This document shows, piece by piece, positions 1 through 8,485 of a DNA stretch of 39,112 bases. The notes beneath the pieces are model-generated. The model ran no database searches and was not told where the DNA came from. It worked only from the letters and a program-made list of their open reading frames with translations. The stretch lies in NCBI GenBank assembly GCA_017307915.1, contig JAFKGG010000386.1, positions 1 to 39,112 on the forward strand, written 5' to 3'. Numbering within the stretch: position 1 is the first letter of the stretch; each line of letters opens with the position of its first letter. The translations under genes were made by a program, and so were the position numbers. This stretch comes from Burkholderiales bacterium. Lineage in GTDB: Bacteria > Pseudomonadota > Gammaproteobacteria > Burkholderiales > Burkholderiaceae_E.

Positions 1-153
1 ATGAGCACCGGCCCCGCGCATGACCATCAAGGCCAGCGGGCGGGCTTCGGTCCGATCCGCACAAACAGGCCGGATATAAGACCGCAGCCGTTTACCGCTC
101 AGTCAGAACTTCAAGAACTCGCTTGCCACACGGGAGGCGTCCATATAAGCAAC

Positions 154-918
154 ATGAACCAAGCAATCGACAACGAATTCGACGGACGCGTCGCGCTGGT
201 GACCGGCGCGGCCTCGGGCATCGGCGCGGCCATCGCGCGGCTGCTGGCGCAGCGTGGTGCCGCGGTGGCCGTGGCCGACTACGATGCAAAAGGAGCCGAT
301 GCGGTAGCCGCCGAGATCAGCGCGGCCGGCGGCAAGGCGATCGGCGTGCAGGTCGACGTGGCCGACGCCGCGGCCGTCGAGAAGATGGTGGCCCAGACAG
401 TGCGGCAGTTCGGCGCGCTGCATCTGGCGGTGAACAACGCCGGCATCGGCGGCACGCTGGCGCCCACCGCCGACCAGACGATCGAAGACTGGCAACGCGT
501 GATCGGCGTCAACCTGAACGGTGTCTTCTATTCGATGAAGTACGAGATCGCCGCGATGCTGGCCGCCGGCGGCGGCGCGATCGTGAACATGGCATCGATC
601 CTGGGTTCGGTGGGTACCGCCAACGCGGTCGGCTACGTGGCCGCCAAGCACGGCGTGGTCGGCATGACCAAGACAAGCGCTGCCGAATACGCGGCGCGCG
701 GCATCCGCATCAATTCGGTAGGGCCGGGCTATATCGATACGCCGCTGCTGACCGCGCTCGACGATGCCACCAAGCAGCATCTGATCGGCCTGCATCCGCT
801 CGGCCGGCTCGGGCGTTCCGAAGAGGTCGCCGAACTGACTGCCTTCCTGCTGTCACCGAGGGCGAGCTTCATCACCGGCAGCTACCACCTGGTCGACGGC
901 GGTTACACGGCGCTATGA
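154..918 (+). CDS. SDR family NAD(P)-dependent oxidoreductase
   Basis: A 254-residue classical short-chain dehydrogenase/reductase, a cytoplasmic NAD(P)H-linked oxidoreductase of unknown substrate. Visible motifs are the Rossmann dinucleotide site TGAASGIG near residue 17, the NNAG motif, the catalytic Ser ahead of YVAAK (Tyr-x3-Lys), and the C-terminal [11 protein letters not shown] typical of FabG-like members. An acidic D after the second beta strand (VADYD) suggests NAD preference, which is inference. The reading frame is open to base 1, but the ATG at 154 gives the usual family N-terminus and follows a GGAGG about 16 nt upstream, so the longer form is rejected. It converges on a GST gene. 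The family is very broad and no reaction is assigned. Confidence 0.9.
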   Translation: MNQAIDNEFDGRVALVTGAASGIGAAIARLLAQRGAAVAVADYDAKGADAVAAEISAAGGKAIGVQVDVADAAAVEKMVAQTVRQFGALHLAVNNAGIGGTLAPTADQTIEDWQRVIGVNLNGVFYSMKYEIAAMLAAGGGAIVNMASILGSVGTANAVGYVAAKHGVVGMTKTSAAEYAARGIRINSVGPGYIDTPLLTALDDATKQHLIGLHPLGRLGRSEEVAELTAFLLSPRASFITGSYHLVDGGYTAL

Positions 919-937
919 GACCGTAAGCGCCTGGGGT

Positions 938-970
938 GCGCCGGCCGGCAGCGCCAGCCGTAGCCGGCGC
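938..970. terminator. GC-rich stem-loop between convergent genes
   Basis: GCGCCGGC (938-945) is the exact inverse of GCCGGCGC (963-970), with a 17-nt loop. It lies between the convergent SDR and GST genes, where a bidirectional terminator would be expected. There is no T-run, so this is only a candidate. Confidence 0.35.
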
Positions 971-984
971 CGCTCTCCCTGCGC

Positions 985-1641
985 TCAGGCCTTCTTGAAC
1001 GTGTTCAGGTCGATGCGTTCGCGCGCGATGATCGTCGCCACCGGCTCGGTAGCGGCCACGCGCGCCACGAAGGCTTTGTAGGCCGGCAGCGAATCGGGAT
1101 CGATGCCAGCGAAACCGCCCCAGCGCAGCAGTGTCAGCGCATAGGCGTCGAGAATACCGACGCGCTCGCCGAGCCAGAACGGCTTGGCTTCACCGATCCA
1201 TTCCTGGATGCGCTCCAGGCAGGCGCGGTATTGCAGGCTGTTGAAACGCCGAAGCTCAGCCTGCGCCGCCTCGCCGTCGGCGAACTTCTGCGGCATGAAC
1301 ACGTGCGTGAAGGTCGGGTGCACGGTGTTGTTCATCCAGGCGAACTGCGACATCACCTTGGCGCGCGCCCACGGCTCGGTCGGCAGCAGGCCGACCTGGG
1401 GGAAGCGCCGGTCGAGGTAATCGCAGATGGCAACGATCTGCGACAACGGCTGCCCGTCGACGACCAGCACCGGCACCTGGCCGTTCGGGTTGATCGCCAG
1501 GAATTCGGGGGTCTTGTGCTCGCCCCGGTGCAGCTTGACCGGTTTCGGCGTGTACTCGGTGCCGGTGGCCGTCTTGATGATCTCGAGGGTCACGTGCGGA
1601 ATGAACGAGCAGGCGCCTGAGGCGTAATACAGTTCGAGCAT
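985..1641 (-). CDS. glutathione S-transferase family protein
   Basis: A 218-residue cytosolic GST-like protein. The thioredoxin-fold N-terminus (LYYASGACSFIPH) resembles bacterial beta-class GSTs, in which the Cys of the GACS motif (Cys11 here) contacts glutathione. NPNGQVPVLVVDG with the following LSQIVAICDYLD is the glutathione-binding cis-Pro and Ser/Asp region. The C-terminal helical domain runs from about residue 90. An AGGAGA ribosome-binding site precedes the ATG at a good distance. The likely role is glutathione conjugation or reductive detoxification. It stands alone, and the downstream efflux operon is a separate unit. The substrate cannot be read from sequence. Confidence 0.9.
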   Translation of the reverse strand: MLELYYASGACSFIPHVTLEIIKTATGTEYTPKPVKLHRGEHKTPEFLAINPNGQVPVLVVDGQPLSQIVAICDYLDRRFPQVGLLPTEPWARAKVMSQFAWMNNTVHPTFTHVFMPQKFADGEAAQAELRRFNSLQYRACLERIQEWIGEAKPFWLGERVGILDAYALTLLRWGGFAGIDPDSLPAYKAFVARVAATEPVATIIARERIDLNTFKKA

Positions 1642-1756
1642 CGGGTGTCTCCTGTGGGAACGGCGGCGCCGCGCGGGCCAGCGCGGCCGGGTCTGACGCA
1701 GATTGTCGCAGATCGCGACTGCGGCTTGCGCCGGCTACGCCAGACCAGCGCGCCGA

Positions 1757-3325
1757 CTACGGCCGAACCAGCGGACCGCCGACGGCGGCTGGCGTGCCGA
1801 CCGCCGGCGCGCTCGGCGCCCCCAACCCCCCCAGGTCGGCCAGCCCGACCTGATAGACGCCTCTGGCGGCGGCGAAGTCGTTCTCGGCCAGCATCGCCTG
1901 TTCGATGGCATCGATGTGCTCGATGCGCCGCTCGGCCACCGAGCGCGCCACGTCGATCAGTTCCAGCACCGAGCCGCGGCCGAAGCGATAGGCGTCTTCG
2001 GCCATTTCGCGCAGGCGCGGCAACTGCGACAGCACGTCGCGTTCGTAGGCGTTCAGCGCATCGATGCGCAGCCGCAGCACTTCATGGCTGCGGCGCAGCT
2101 CGACCTGCGCCTGTCGCTCGACCTGTTCGCGGCGCAAGGCGGCGAGCTGCGCCTCGGCGCGTGCGCGGGCGATCGGACCTTCGCCGCGATCAAACAGCGG
2201 CAGGTTCACCGATACGCCGATCACGGTGTTGCGATGTTCCTGCGCGACCCACTGCTGGCCCAGATTCAATGACGGCACCGGCACGAAATCCTTGCGCACC
2301 GCGTCGATGCGGCTGCGCGCGGCCAGTTCCTGCGCCTGCGCGGCACGTAGCGCCGGCAGACGGTCGCGGCTATCCAGCCAAGCCGCCTCCCAGGTCTCCG
2401 GCGGCGTGGTCGGGCGAAACTCGCCGGCCACGCCGGGCCGCCAATCGGGCACGCCGATCAGCACGCCCAGGCGCCCGCCGAGATCGGCGGCCGCGCTGGC
2501 CAGCGTACCGAGCTGTGCCGCCAGTGCGGCGCGCTCCACCGACATCCGATGCAAATCGAAACGACTGCGCGCACCGGCCTCGACCTGGCCGACTACGATC
2601 GCGTACAGGCGATCGAGATCATTCAAGGCCTCACCCCAGGCTTGCCGGCGATGCTGGTTGGCCTGCAGTTGCAGCAACAGCGAAACCGCTTCGCTGGCCA
2701 GCTCGGCATAGCCGGCACGCACGGTTTCCTGCGCCGCTGTCGTGCCGCTGCGCGCGGCCGCCTCGCGCGCCTGCCGCTGGCCGGACAACAGCAGCGGCTG
2801 CGACAGCAGCACATTGCGCTCGCCGCGACGCGTATCGAAGGACACTGCCGGATTCGGCCAGGCACGCGCGGTGATTTCGTCGGCGCGCGCCACGTCGATC
2901 TGCCGCCGTTCGGTGGCCAGCGCCGGGCTGCGCTCGCGCAGCAGCCGCAGCAGGCCGTCGCGGTCGATGCGTTCGGGCAGCACAGTGATATCGACAGCAC
3001 CGGCAGTGTCGGGACGCGAGCTGTCTGGAACCACGACCGGCATGACCTGCCGGCCCGAACCGGGTGCATCGGCGGCCGACTGCGCCAGCACCACCGGCGG
3101 CCTGCGCACGGCTGCGGGCGCTGGCGCGGCCGACTGTGCCTGCACGGCCGGCGGCACCTGCGCAGCCAACTGCGCCTGCACGGCCGGCGGCACCGCCATC
3201 AGCGCGGCGACACTGCTTGCCGCCATCTGCAGCGCGCGCTGGCGCAACTGCCCTCGCAAGCCTTGCAAGGATTGCGGCTGCTGACGCCGCCTTTGCTTCG
3301 AAGTGATCCGCTGCATCTCAACCAT
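1757..3325 (-). CDS. czcC: CzcC-like outer-membrane efflux protein (TolC family)
   Basis: A 522-residue outer-membrane factor of a heavy-metal RND pump. It shows the TolC/OEP pattern: two long helical repeats rich in Arg, Ala and Gln, a conserved RARAEAQLAALRREQ segment, and ESSPAL/LPALR-like motifs near the start of each repeat. It would form the channel that takes metal ions from CzcBA out of the cell. The ATG at 3325 overlaps the czcA stop by 8 bp, so the two are translationally coupled; a second ATG lies at 3316. The N-terminus is odd: an Arg/Gln-rich start, a hydrophobic signal segment ending about AVQAQ, then an Ala/Pro/Gln linker containing a 12-residue direct repeat. Metal specificity is not visible. 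It lies last in the operon, giving order B-A-C. Confidence 0.87.
   Translation of the reverse strand: MVEMQRITSKQRRRQQPQSLQGLRGQLRQRALQMAASSVAALMAVPPAVQAQLAAQVPPAVQAQSAAPAPAAVRRPPVVLAQSAADAPGSGRQVMPVVVPDSSRPDTAGAVDITVLPERIDRDGLLRLLRERSPALATERRQIDVARADEITARAWPNPAVSFDTRRGERNVLLSQPLLLSGQRQAREAAARSGTTAAQETVRAGYAELASEAVSLLLQLQANQHRRQAWGEALNDLDRLYAIVVGQVEAGARSRFDLHRMSVERAALAAQLGTLASAAADLGGRLGVLIGVPDWRPGVAGEFRPTTPPETWEAAWLDSRDRLPALRAAQAQELAARSRIDAVRKDFVPVPSLNLGQQWVAQEHRNTVIGVSVNLPLFDRGEGPIARARAEAQLAALRREQVERQAQVELRRSHEVLRLRIDALNAYERDVLSQLPRLREMAEDAYRFGRGSVLELIDVARSVAERRIEHIDAIEQAMLAENDFAAARGVYQVGLADLGGLGAPSAPAVGTPAAVGGPLVRP
3140..3211 (-). repeat. 36-bp direct repeat in czcC signal/linker region
   Basis: The 18-mer CTGCACGGCCGGCGGCAC occurs at 3140-3157 and again exactly at 3176-3193, a 36-bp period that encodes two copies of a 12-residue VPPAVQAQ-type unit just after the predicted signal peptide of the outer-membrane protein. 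The linker is low complexity, so the repeat is probably length-variable between strains. Confidence 0.75.
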
Positions 3326-6300
3326 GGCGGGGCGCCTCCGCCTCGACCGTTTCGGACGCATCGGGCGCGTCATTGTCGAGAATCTTCCGACGTGAACCGA
3401 CCCAGCGGTGCACCAGCGGCAACAGGAACAGAATGACGAAGGGCATCACTGCCATGCCGCCGACGATCACCGTGGCGAACGGCCGCTGCGTCTCGCTGCC
3501 CACGCCGGTGGAGAACGCCATCGGCAGCAGGCCGAGCATGGCCAGCAGGCTGACCAGCAGCACCGAGCGCAGCCGGTCGACGCTGCCTTCGGTGATTGCG
3601 CGATCGAGCGCGATACCGGCCTTGCGGCGCTCTTCGATGGCGCTGAGAATCAAGAGCCCGGCCAGCGCCACCTGACCGAGCAAGGCGATGAAGCCGATCG
3701 CCGCGCTCACCGACAAGGCGATGCCGGTCAGGTACAGCGCCACGATGCCGCCGGTCATCGCGAACGGCGCCACCAGCAGGATCGACAAGGCGCTGCGCGC
3801 GGAATCGAGCGCCCCATACAACAGCCCGAACACCACCAGCAGCGACAGCGGGATGACGACGCGCAGCCGTGCCACCGCGCGCTGCTGGTTCTCGAACGCG
3901 CCGCCCCATTCGAGGAAATAGCCGTCGGGCACCTTCACGGCGCCGTTGACCCGCTGCATCGCCTCGTTGATCACCGAGCCCATGTCGCGCCCTTCGATAT
4001 TGAACTTCAGGGCCATGAAGCGCGTATTGGACTCGCGGAAAATCGACGCGTTGCCGTTGCGGATCGACACTTCAGCCACCGCGCCCACCGGCACGTGGCC
4101 GGCCACCTTGGTGGCCAGCGGAATCTCGCGCACGCGGCGCTCGTCCATCCGGTCGACGTAGGGGAAGCTCACGCGCACCGGCACCATCCGTTCGCCTTCC
4201 CAATAGGTGGTGACGACCTGACCGGCCAGCGAGGTTTCCAGCGCGGTGGCGGCGTCCTTGATGCTCAGACCATGGCGCGCCAGCTTGTCGCGATCGAAGT
4301 TCACGTGCAGTTGCGGCGCCACCGCGTCGCGATACAGATCGAGATCGACGACGCCGGCAATCGGCCGCACCTGTTCGATCACTTCGCGCAGCGTGGCGCG
4401 CATCTTCTCCAGGTCACTGCCGAACACCTTGACGACGACGTGGCCTCGCGCGCCACTCGACGCCTCTTCGACGCTGTCGCGGATCGGCTGGGCGAAGTTG
4501 AACAACACGCCGGGAATGTCGGACATGGCCACGCGCATCGCCCCGACCATCTGCTTGCGATCGAAGCCAGGGCGCCATTGATCGCGCGACTTCATCCGCA
4601 CCAGCACCTTGGCGATATTGATGGTCTCGTTGTCGGTACCCTGCTCGGGCCGGCCTTGCTCGCTGACCACGCGGATCACCTCGGGGAAAGCGCCCAGCCG
4701 CTGCCTGACCTGAGCCAGCACCTGCTGGCCGGTTTCCAGCGAAATGCTGGATGGCATCTGCACCAGCACGTAGATGTCGCCTTCGTCGAGCTCGGGCAGG
4801 AACTCGGTACCGAGCCGGCTGGCAGCCACCCCACCGATGACCAGCATCACGGCCCCGACGACCATCGGCACCATCCGCGCGCTGCGCAGCGTGATCAAGC
4901 GCTCGACGCCGCGCTGGTAGCGCGCCCGCATCCGCTCGAACAGCGCCGGCTCGGCACCGATGCGCGAATTGGGCCGGAACGCGAACGCGCACAGCGCCGG
5001 CACGATGGTCAGCGAGAACACCAGCGCGCCGATCAGCGCGAATGAATAGGTCAGCGCCAGCGGCCGGAAGATGCGGCCTTCGACGCTTTCCAGCGTGAAC
5101 ACCGGGATCAGCGCGGCGATGACGATCGCCATCGCATAGACGATCGGCCGCGCCACCGACTGCGCCGAATGCACGATGATCTCGAACACCTCGCGCCGCG
5201 TCTGAGGTCGCTGCATGCGGATATGGTGGATCACCGTTTCGCTAAGCACGATGGCGCCATCGACGATGATGCCGAAGTCGATCGCGCCCATCGAGATCAG
5301 GTTGGCTGGCATGCCCAGCAGCGACAAGCCGATGAAGGCCACCAGCAGCGACAGCGGAATCACCGCCGCCACCACCAGCGAACCGCGCAGGCTGCGCAAA
5401 AACAGCCAGACCACGCCGACGATCAGGGCCGCGCCGAACATCAGGTTCGAATGCACGGTCTTCAGCGTCTTGCCGATCAGCTCGCTGCGATCGTAGATCG
5501 GCTCGATCTTCATGCCGGCGGGCAGGATGCGCGTATTGAGCTCGTCGACCTTGCTGTGGATGGCGTCGAGCACCTGCGACGGATTGGCTCCGCGCCGCAG
5601 CAGCACCACGCCGACCACCACGTCGTCGACCTCGTCGACGCCTACGGCGCCCTGCCGCGGCGCGTGCGACTGCACCACGCGCGCGACCTGGCCGACGCGG
5701 ATCGGCACCCCGTTCACGTTGCGCAGTACGACGTCTTCGATGTCACGCGGCGAGCGCATCAGGCCAATGCCGCGCACGATCAAGGCTTGCTCGTTGCGGC
5801 GCAGGATGCCGCCGCCTACGTTCAGGTTGGCGTTCTGCAGCGCGGTGGCGACTTCATCGAGATCGATGTCGAGCGCTACCAGGCGCGCCGGATCGACCTC
5901 GACGTGGATCTCCTTCAGGAAGCCGCCGATGCTGACCACGTCGGCAACGCCGCTGACCTGGCGCATCACCCGCGTCACGTTCCACTCCTGCTCGGCGCGA
6001 ACATCGGGCAGCGCATGGCGGTCGCTGGTCAACTGGTAGTAGAACACCTTGCCTAGCGGCGTATAGTTCGGCGCCATCTCGGCGGTGACGCCGGGCGGCA
6101 AATCAACCGAGGTCAGACGCTCGGCCACCAGTGCGCGCGAGCGGAAGCTGTCGGCATTGTCTTCGAAGATCAGCCAGACCAGCGACAAGCCGAAATGGCT
6201 TTCCGAGCGCATCGCAATCATGCCCGGGGTGCCGTTCAGCGCGCGCTCGAGCGGATAGGTGATCTGCCGTTCGATTTCCTCGGGCGCCAGCCCGGGCGCC

Positions 6301-6455
6301 ACGGCGATGATGCCGACCTGCAGATTGGTGACGTCGGGATAGGCTTCGATCGGCGTATTGCTATAGGCCCAGTAGCCATAGATGGCCACCAGCAGCGTGA
6401 TGACGACGGCAGCGAACCGGCGGTAGACCGCCGTGCGGATCATGGATTCCAGCAT
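3318..6455 (-). CDS. czcA: CzcA-family heavy-metal RND efflux transporter
   Basis: A 1045-residue inner-membrane proton/cation antiporter. The length and the start (MLESMIRTAVYRR, then a TM segment) match CzcA/CusA. The diagnostic HME-RND motif in the fourth transmembrane helix is present, with Asp393, Asp399 and Glu406 in DFGIIVDGAIVLSE; the spacing is that of the proton-relay residues of CzcA. Two large periplasmic loops and about twelve hydrophobic segments follow the RND plan. It starts 20 nt after czcB and is translationally coupled to czcC. With those two it should span the envelope and export divalent or monovalent metal ions. Which metal (Co/Zn/Cd or Cu/Ag) cannot be decided from the motif alone. 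Confidence 0.95.
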   Translation of the reverse strand: MLESMIRTAVYRRFAAVVITLLVAIYGYWAYSNTPIEAYPDVTNLQVGIIAVAPGLAPEEIERQITYPLERALNGTPGMIAMRSESHFGLSLVWLIFEDNADSFRSRALVAERLTSVDLPPGVTAEMAPNYTPLGKVFYYQLTSDRHALPDVRAEQEWNVTRVMRQVSGVADVVSIGGFLKEIHVEVDPARLVALDIDLDEVATALQNANLNVGGGILRRNEQALIVRGIGLMRSPRDIEDVVLRNVNGVPIRVGQVARVVQSHAPRQGAVGVDEVDDVVVGVVLLRRGANPSQVLDAIHSKVDELNTRILPAGMKIEPIYDRSELIGKTLKTVHSNLMFGAALIVGVVWLFLRSLRGSLVVAAVIPLSLLVAFIGLSLLGMPANLISMGAIDFGIIVDGAIVLSETVIHHIRMQRPQTRREVFEIIVHSAQSVARPIVYAMAIVIAALIPVFTLESVEGRIFRPLALTYSFALIGALVFSLTIVPALCAFAFRPNSRIGAEPALFERMRARYQRGVERLITLRSARMVPMVVGAVMLVIGGVAASRLGTEFLPELDEGDIYVLVQMPSSISLETGQQVLAQVRQRLGAFPEVIRVVSEQGRPEQGTDNETINIAKVLVRMKSRDQWRPGFDRKQMVGAMRVAMSDIPGVLFNFAQPIRDSVEEASSGARGHVVVKVFGSDLEKMRATLREVIEQVRPIAGVVDLDLYRDAVAPQLHVNFDRDKLARHGLSIKDAATALETSLAGQVVTTYWEGERMVPVRVSFPYVDRMDERRVREIPLATKVAGHVPVGAVAEVSIRNGNASIFRESNTRFMALKFNIEGRDMGSVINEAMQRVNGAVKVPDGYFLEWGGAFENQQRAVARLRVVIPLSLLVVFGLLYGALDSARSALSILLVAPFAMTGGIVALYLTGIALSVSAAIGFIALLGQVALAGLLILSAIEERRKAGIALDRAITEGSVDRLRSVLLVSLLAMLGLLPMAFSTGVGSETQRPFATVIVGGMAVMPFVILFLLPLVHRWVGSRRKILDNDAPDASETVEAEAPRHG

Positions 6456-6475
6456 GGAAGAGGTTCCGCCGTCGT

Positions 6476-7612
6476 TCAGAGGAGCTGATCGCCCGCGCCA
6501 TCAAGCAGGATCGCGCCCTTGGCGACGATGCGTTCGCCGTGGCGCAAGCCATCGAGAATATTGACGAAACCGTTGCTTGGATCTCCGACATGCACTTTGC
6601 GGCGCTCGAACACGCCGGCCTCGCGCTCGACGTAGACCACCGAGCGCGCGCCATCCTTGATGATCACCGCCGAGGCCGGCACGATGACGCCGCCGGAGGC
6701 TTGCGTCGAGATTTTCGCGGTGGCGAAGGCACCGACCCGCAGGTCAGGCGGCACTGCATCGAGCGCGATCGGCACGACGGCGCGCCGCACTTTCGGATCG
6801 ACGATCGGCGATACGCGCACGACCTTGCCCGACAGCGGCCGCGCGCCCGAGCCGATCGTCACCTTGGCAGTGGCGCCCGGATGCACCAGCGGCAGGTCTT
6901 CCTCGAAGACCTCGGCGACGATCCACAAGCGGTTGGCCACCCCCAGTTCGAGCAGCGCCTCGTCATCGGCGCGCACCATTGCGCCCGGCGTGACCCGCCG
7001 CGAGACGACCACGCCTGCGCTCGGCGCGCGCACCGTGATCTCGTCGACGCTGCCCACGCCCATGAACGACAGGTCGTAGCGCACACGCGCCAGCGCGCGC
7101 GCCGCTTCGCGCTCGCGCGCTTCGGCGGCGATCTTTTCGGATTCGATGCCGACGCCGCGTTCGAGCATGGTGCGTTGCCGGCCGGCCTCGATGCGCGCCA
7201 GGCGCAGCGCCTCGTCGGCCTGCGCCTCGTCGCTGCGCAGCCGCGCCGCCTCGGTGCTGCGCAGAACCAGCAGCGGCGCGCCCGCCTTGACGGTATCGCC
7301 TTCGCGCACCAGCACCTGCTGCACGCGGCCGGCTGCCGGCGGCAGCACGCCGATCAAGGCGTTGTCTTCAAAGGCACTGCGCGCCGGCGCGCGCACTTCA
7401 CCGCCTTCGGTGACCGGCTGCACCTCGACCACCTTCAGATGGGCGAGCACGCGGTCGCCGACCTTCAGGGCGTCGTCCTGCACGATGATCTTGCTGCTGT
7501 CATCGCGAACCGGCGCCAGCGACGGCACGTGCTCGCTACAGGAAGACAATAGAAAAAGACCCGAAACGGCGAACCCGGCGACGACGGCGCGGGCAGCGAA
7601 CGACGGACTCAA
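6476..7612 (-). CDS. czcB: CzcB-like periplasmic adaptor (membrane fusion) lipoprotein
   Basis: A periplasmic adaptor linking CzcA to the outer-membrane channel. It has a lipoprotein signal (hydrophobic run then LLSSC, so Cys25 would be lipidated), a lipoyl/hairpin region (PPAAGRVQQVLVREGDTVKAG), a helical hairpin, and beta-barrel segments (VTIGSGARPLSGKVVRVSPIV). No ATG fits the start. I chose the TTG at 7612 because GGAG lies 10 nt upstream and the signal peptide is then normal; a longer TTG start at 7636 adds eight residues. The length is 378 aa, in the family range. It is the first gene of the B-A-C operon, divergent from the response regulator, and is probably switched on by it. Confidence 0.88.
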   Translation of the reverse strand: MSPSFAARAVVAGFAVSGLFLLSSCSEHVPSLAPVRDDSSKIIVQDDALKVGDRVLAHLKVVEVQPVTEGGEVRAPARSAFEDNALIGVLPPAAGRVQQVLVREGDTVKAGAPLLVLRSTEAARLRSDEAQADEALRLARIEAGRQRTMLERGVGIESEKIAAEAREREAARALARVRYDLSFMGVGSVDEITVRAPSAGVVVSRRVTPGAMVRADDEALLELGVANRLWIVAEVFEEDLPLVHPGATAKVTIGSGARPLSGKVVRVSPIVDPKVRRAVVPIALDAVPPDLRVGAFATAKISTQASGGVIVPASAVIIKDGARSVVYVEREAGVFERRKVHVGDPSNGFVNILDGLRHGERIVAKGAILLDGAGDQLL

Positions 7613-7807
7613 GATGATGCAGCTCCAGTGGAACAAAGACCGCGGATGGCGACGCAGAGCAGTCTAGCGAGGCAGCCTTGCGTGAAGATGGAGCCATCCT
7701 TTCGCCAAGCTGAATCGCCGCCGGGCCGCCGCCCCCCCCGGCCGGCACCGGACTAGAATGGCGCAGTAACGACCAACACGGGCGCCGGTACCGCCGGCGC
7801 TGCTGGC
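7613..7807. promoter_or_regulatory. divergent control region, efflux operon / two-component genes
   Basis: Both divergent units must start here. On the + strand TAGAAT (7754-7759) is a good -10 match for the regulator gene, but no matching -35 is seen, which fits an activator-dependent promoter. A perfect 7-bp hairpin (GCGCCGG 7782-7788 / CCGGCGC 7794-7800) lies where the ribosome-binding site of the regulator would be. No clear regulator repeat was found. Confidence 0.35.
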
Positions 7808-8485
7808 ATGCGCATTCTGCTGACCGAAGACGACACGTCGATGGGCGAAGCGACGCGACGCGCGCTGCGCTCGCAAGGCTGGGCCGTCGACTGGATCGAA
7901 CAGGGCGAGGCTCTGGTGCCCGCGGCACGGCACGAGCAATACGATCTGATCGTGCTCGACGTGGGCTTGTCGGGCATCGACGGCTTCGAGGCGCTGCGCC
8001 GGCTGCGCGCCTTGCAGATCAGCGTGCCGGTGTTGATGCTGACGGCACGCGACTCGGTGGAAGACCGCGTGCGCGGCTTGGAAACCGGCGCCGACGACTA
8101 TCTGGTCAAGCCCTTCGCGATGCCCGAGTTGATCGCACGCGTGCGCGCACTGTCGCGGCGCGCGCTGGCGCACGCCAGCAACGAGCTGAAACTCGGCAGC
8201 CTGCGCATGGACCTGGGCGCCAAGCGCGCCTTCATCGGCGATGCGCCGCTGCAACTTTCGGCGCGCGAATGGGGCGTGCTCGCCTATCTGCTGAGCCAGG
8301 CCGGCAAGGTGGTCAGCAAGGAGCAGATCCTGTCGGCCCTGGTCGGCTGGGACGAAGGGCCGTCGAGCAATGCGATCGAGGTCTACGTTTCGCGCCTGCG
8401 CGCCAAGATCGGCGAAGCCGGCGTCACGATCCGCTCGATCCGCGGCTTTGGATACCTGGTCGAAGACGAATCCGGCAATGCCTGA
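7808..8485 (+). CDS. OmpR/PhoB-family two-component response regulator
   Basis: A 225-residue DNA-binding regulator. The receiver domain (1-120) has the acidic pair Asp8/Asp9, the phosphoacceptor Asp51 (IVLDVGL), Thr79 and Lys101 (LVKPF). The C-terminal winged helix (about 128-220) has LSAREWGVLAYLL and the recognition-helix region SNAIEVYVSRLRAKI, ending in RSIRGFGYLVE. It is the partner of the kinase whose start overlaps its stop codon. It is divergent from the metal efflux genes, so its most likely target is that operon, as in CzcRS/CopRS systems. However, the same family includes TctD, the tricarboxylate regulator, so the signal is not settled by homology alone. Confidence 0.94.
   Translation: MRILLTEDDTSMGEATRRALRSQGWAVDWIEQGEALVPAARHEQYDLIVLDVGLSGIDGFEALRRLRALQISVPVLMLTARDSVEDRVRGLETGADDYLVKPFAMPELIARVRALSRRALAHASNELKLGSLRMDLGAKRAFIGDAPLQLSAREWGVLAYLLSQAGKVVSKEQILSALVGWDEGPSSNAIEVYVSRLRAKIGEAGVTIRSIRGFGYLVEDESGNA

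Noticed and set aside
1-153. N-terminal extension of the SDR frame
   Set aside because: The extension does not look like any SDR N-terminus; a ribosome-binding site and the normal start are at 154.
3408-5045. Long + strand ORF (545 codons) opposite czcA
   Set aside because: His/Gln/Arg-rich translation typical of the antisense of a high-GC gene; czcA on the other strand has clear RND motifs throughout.
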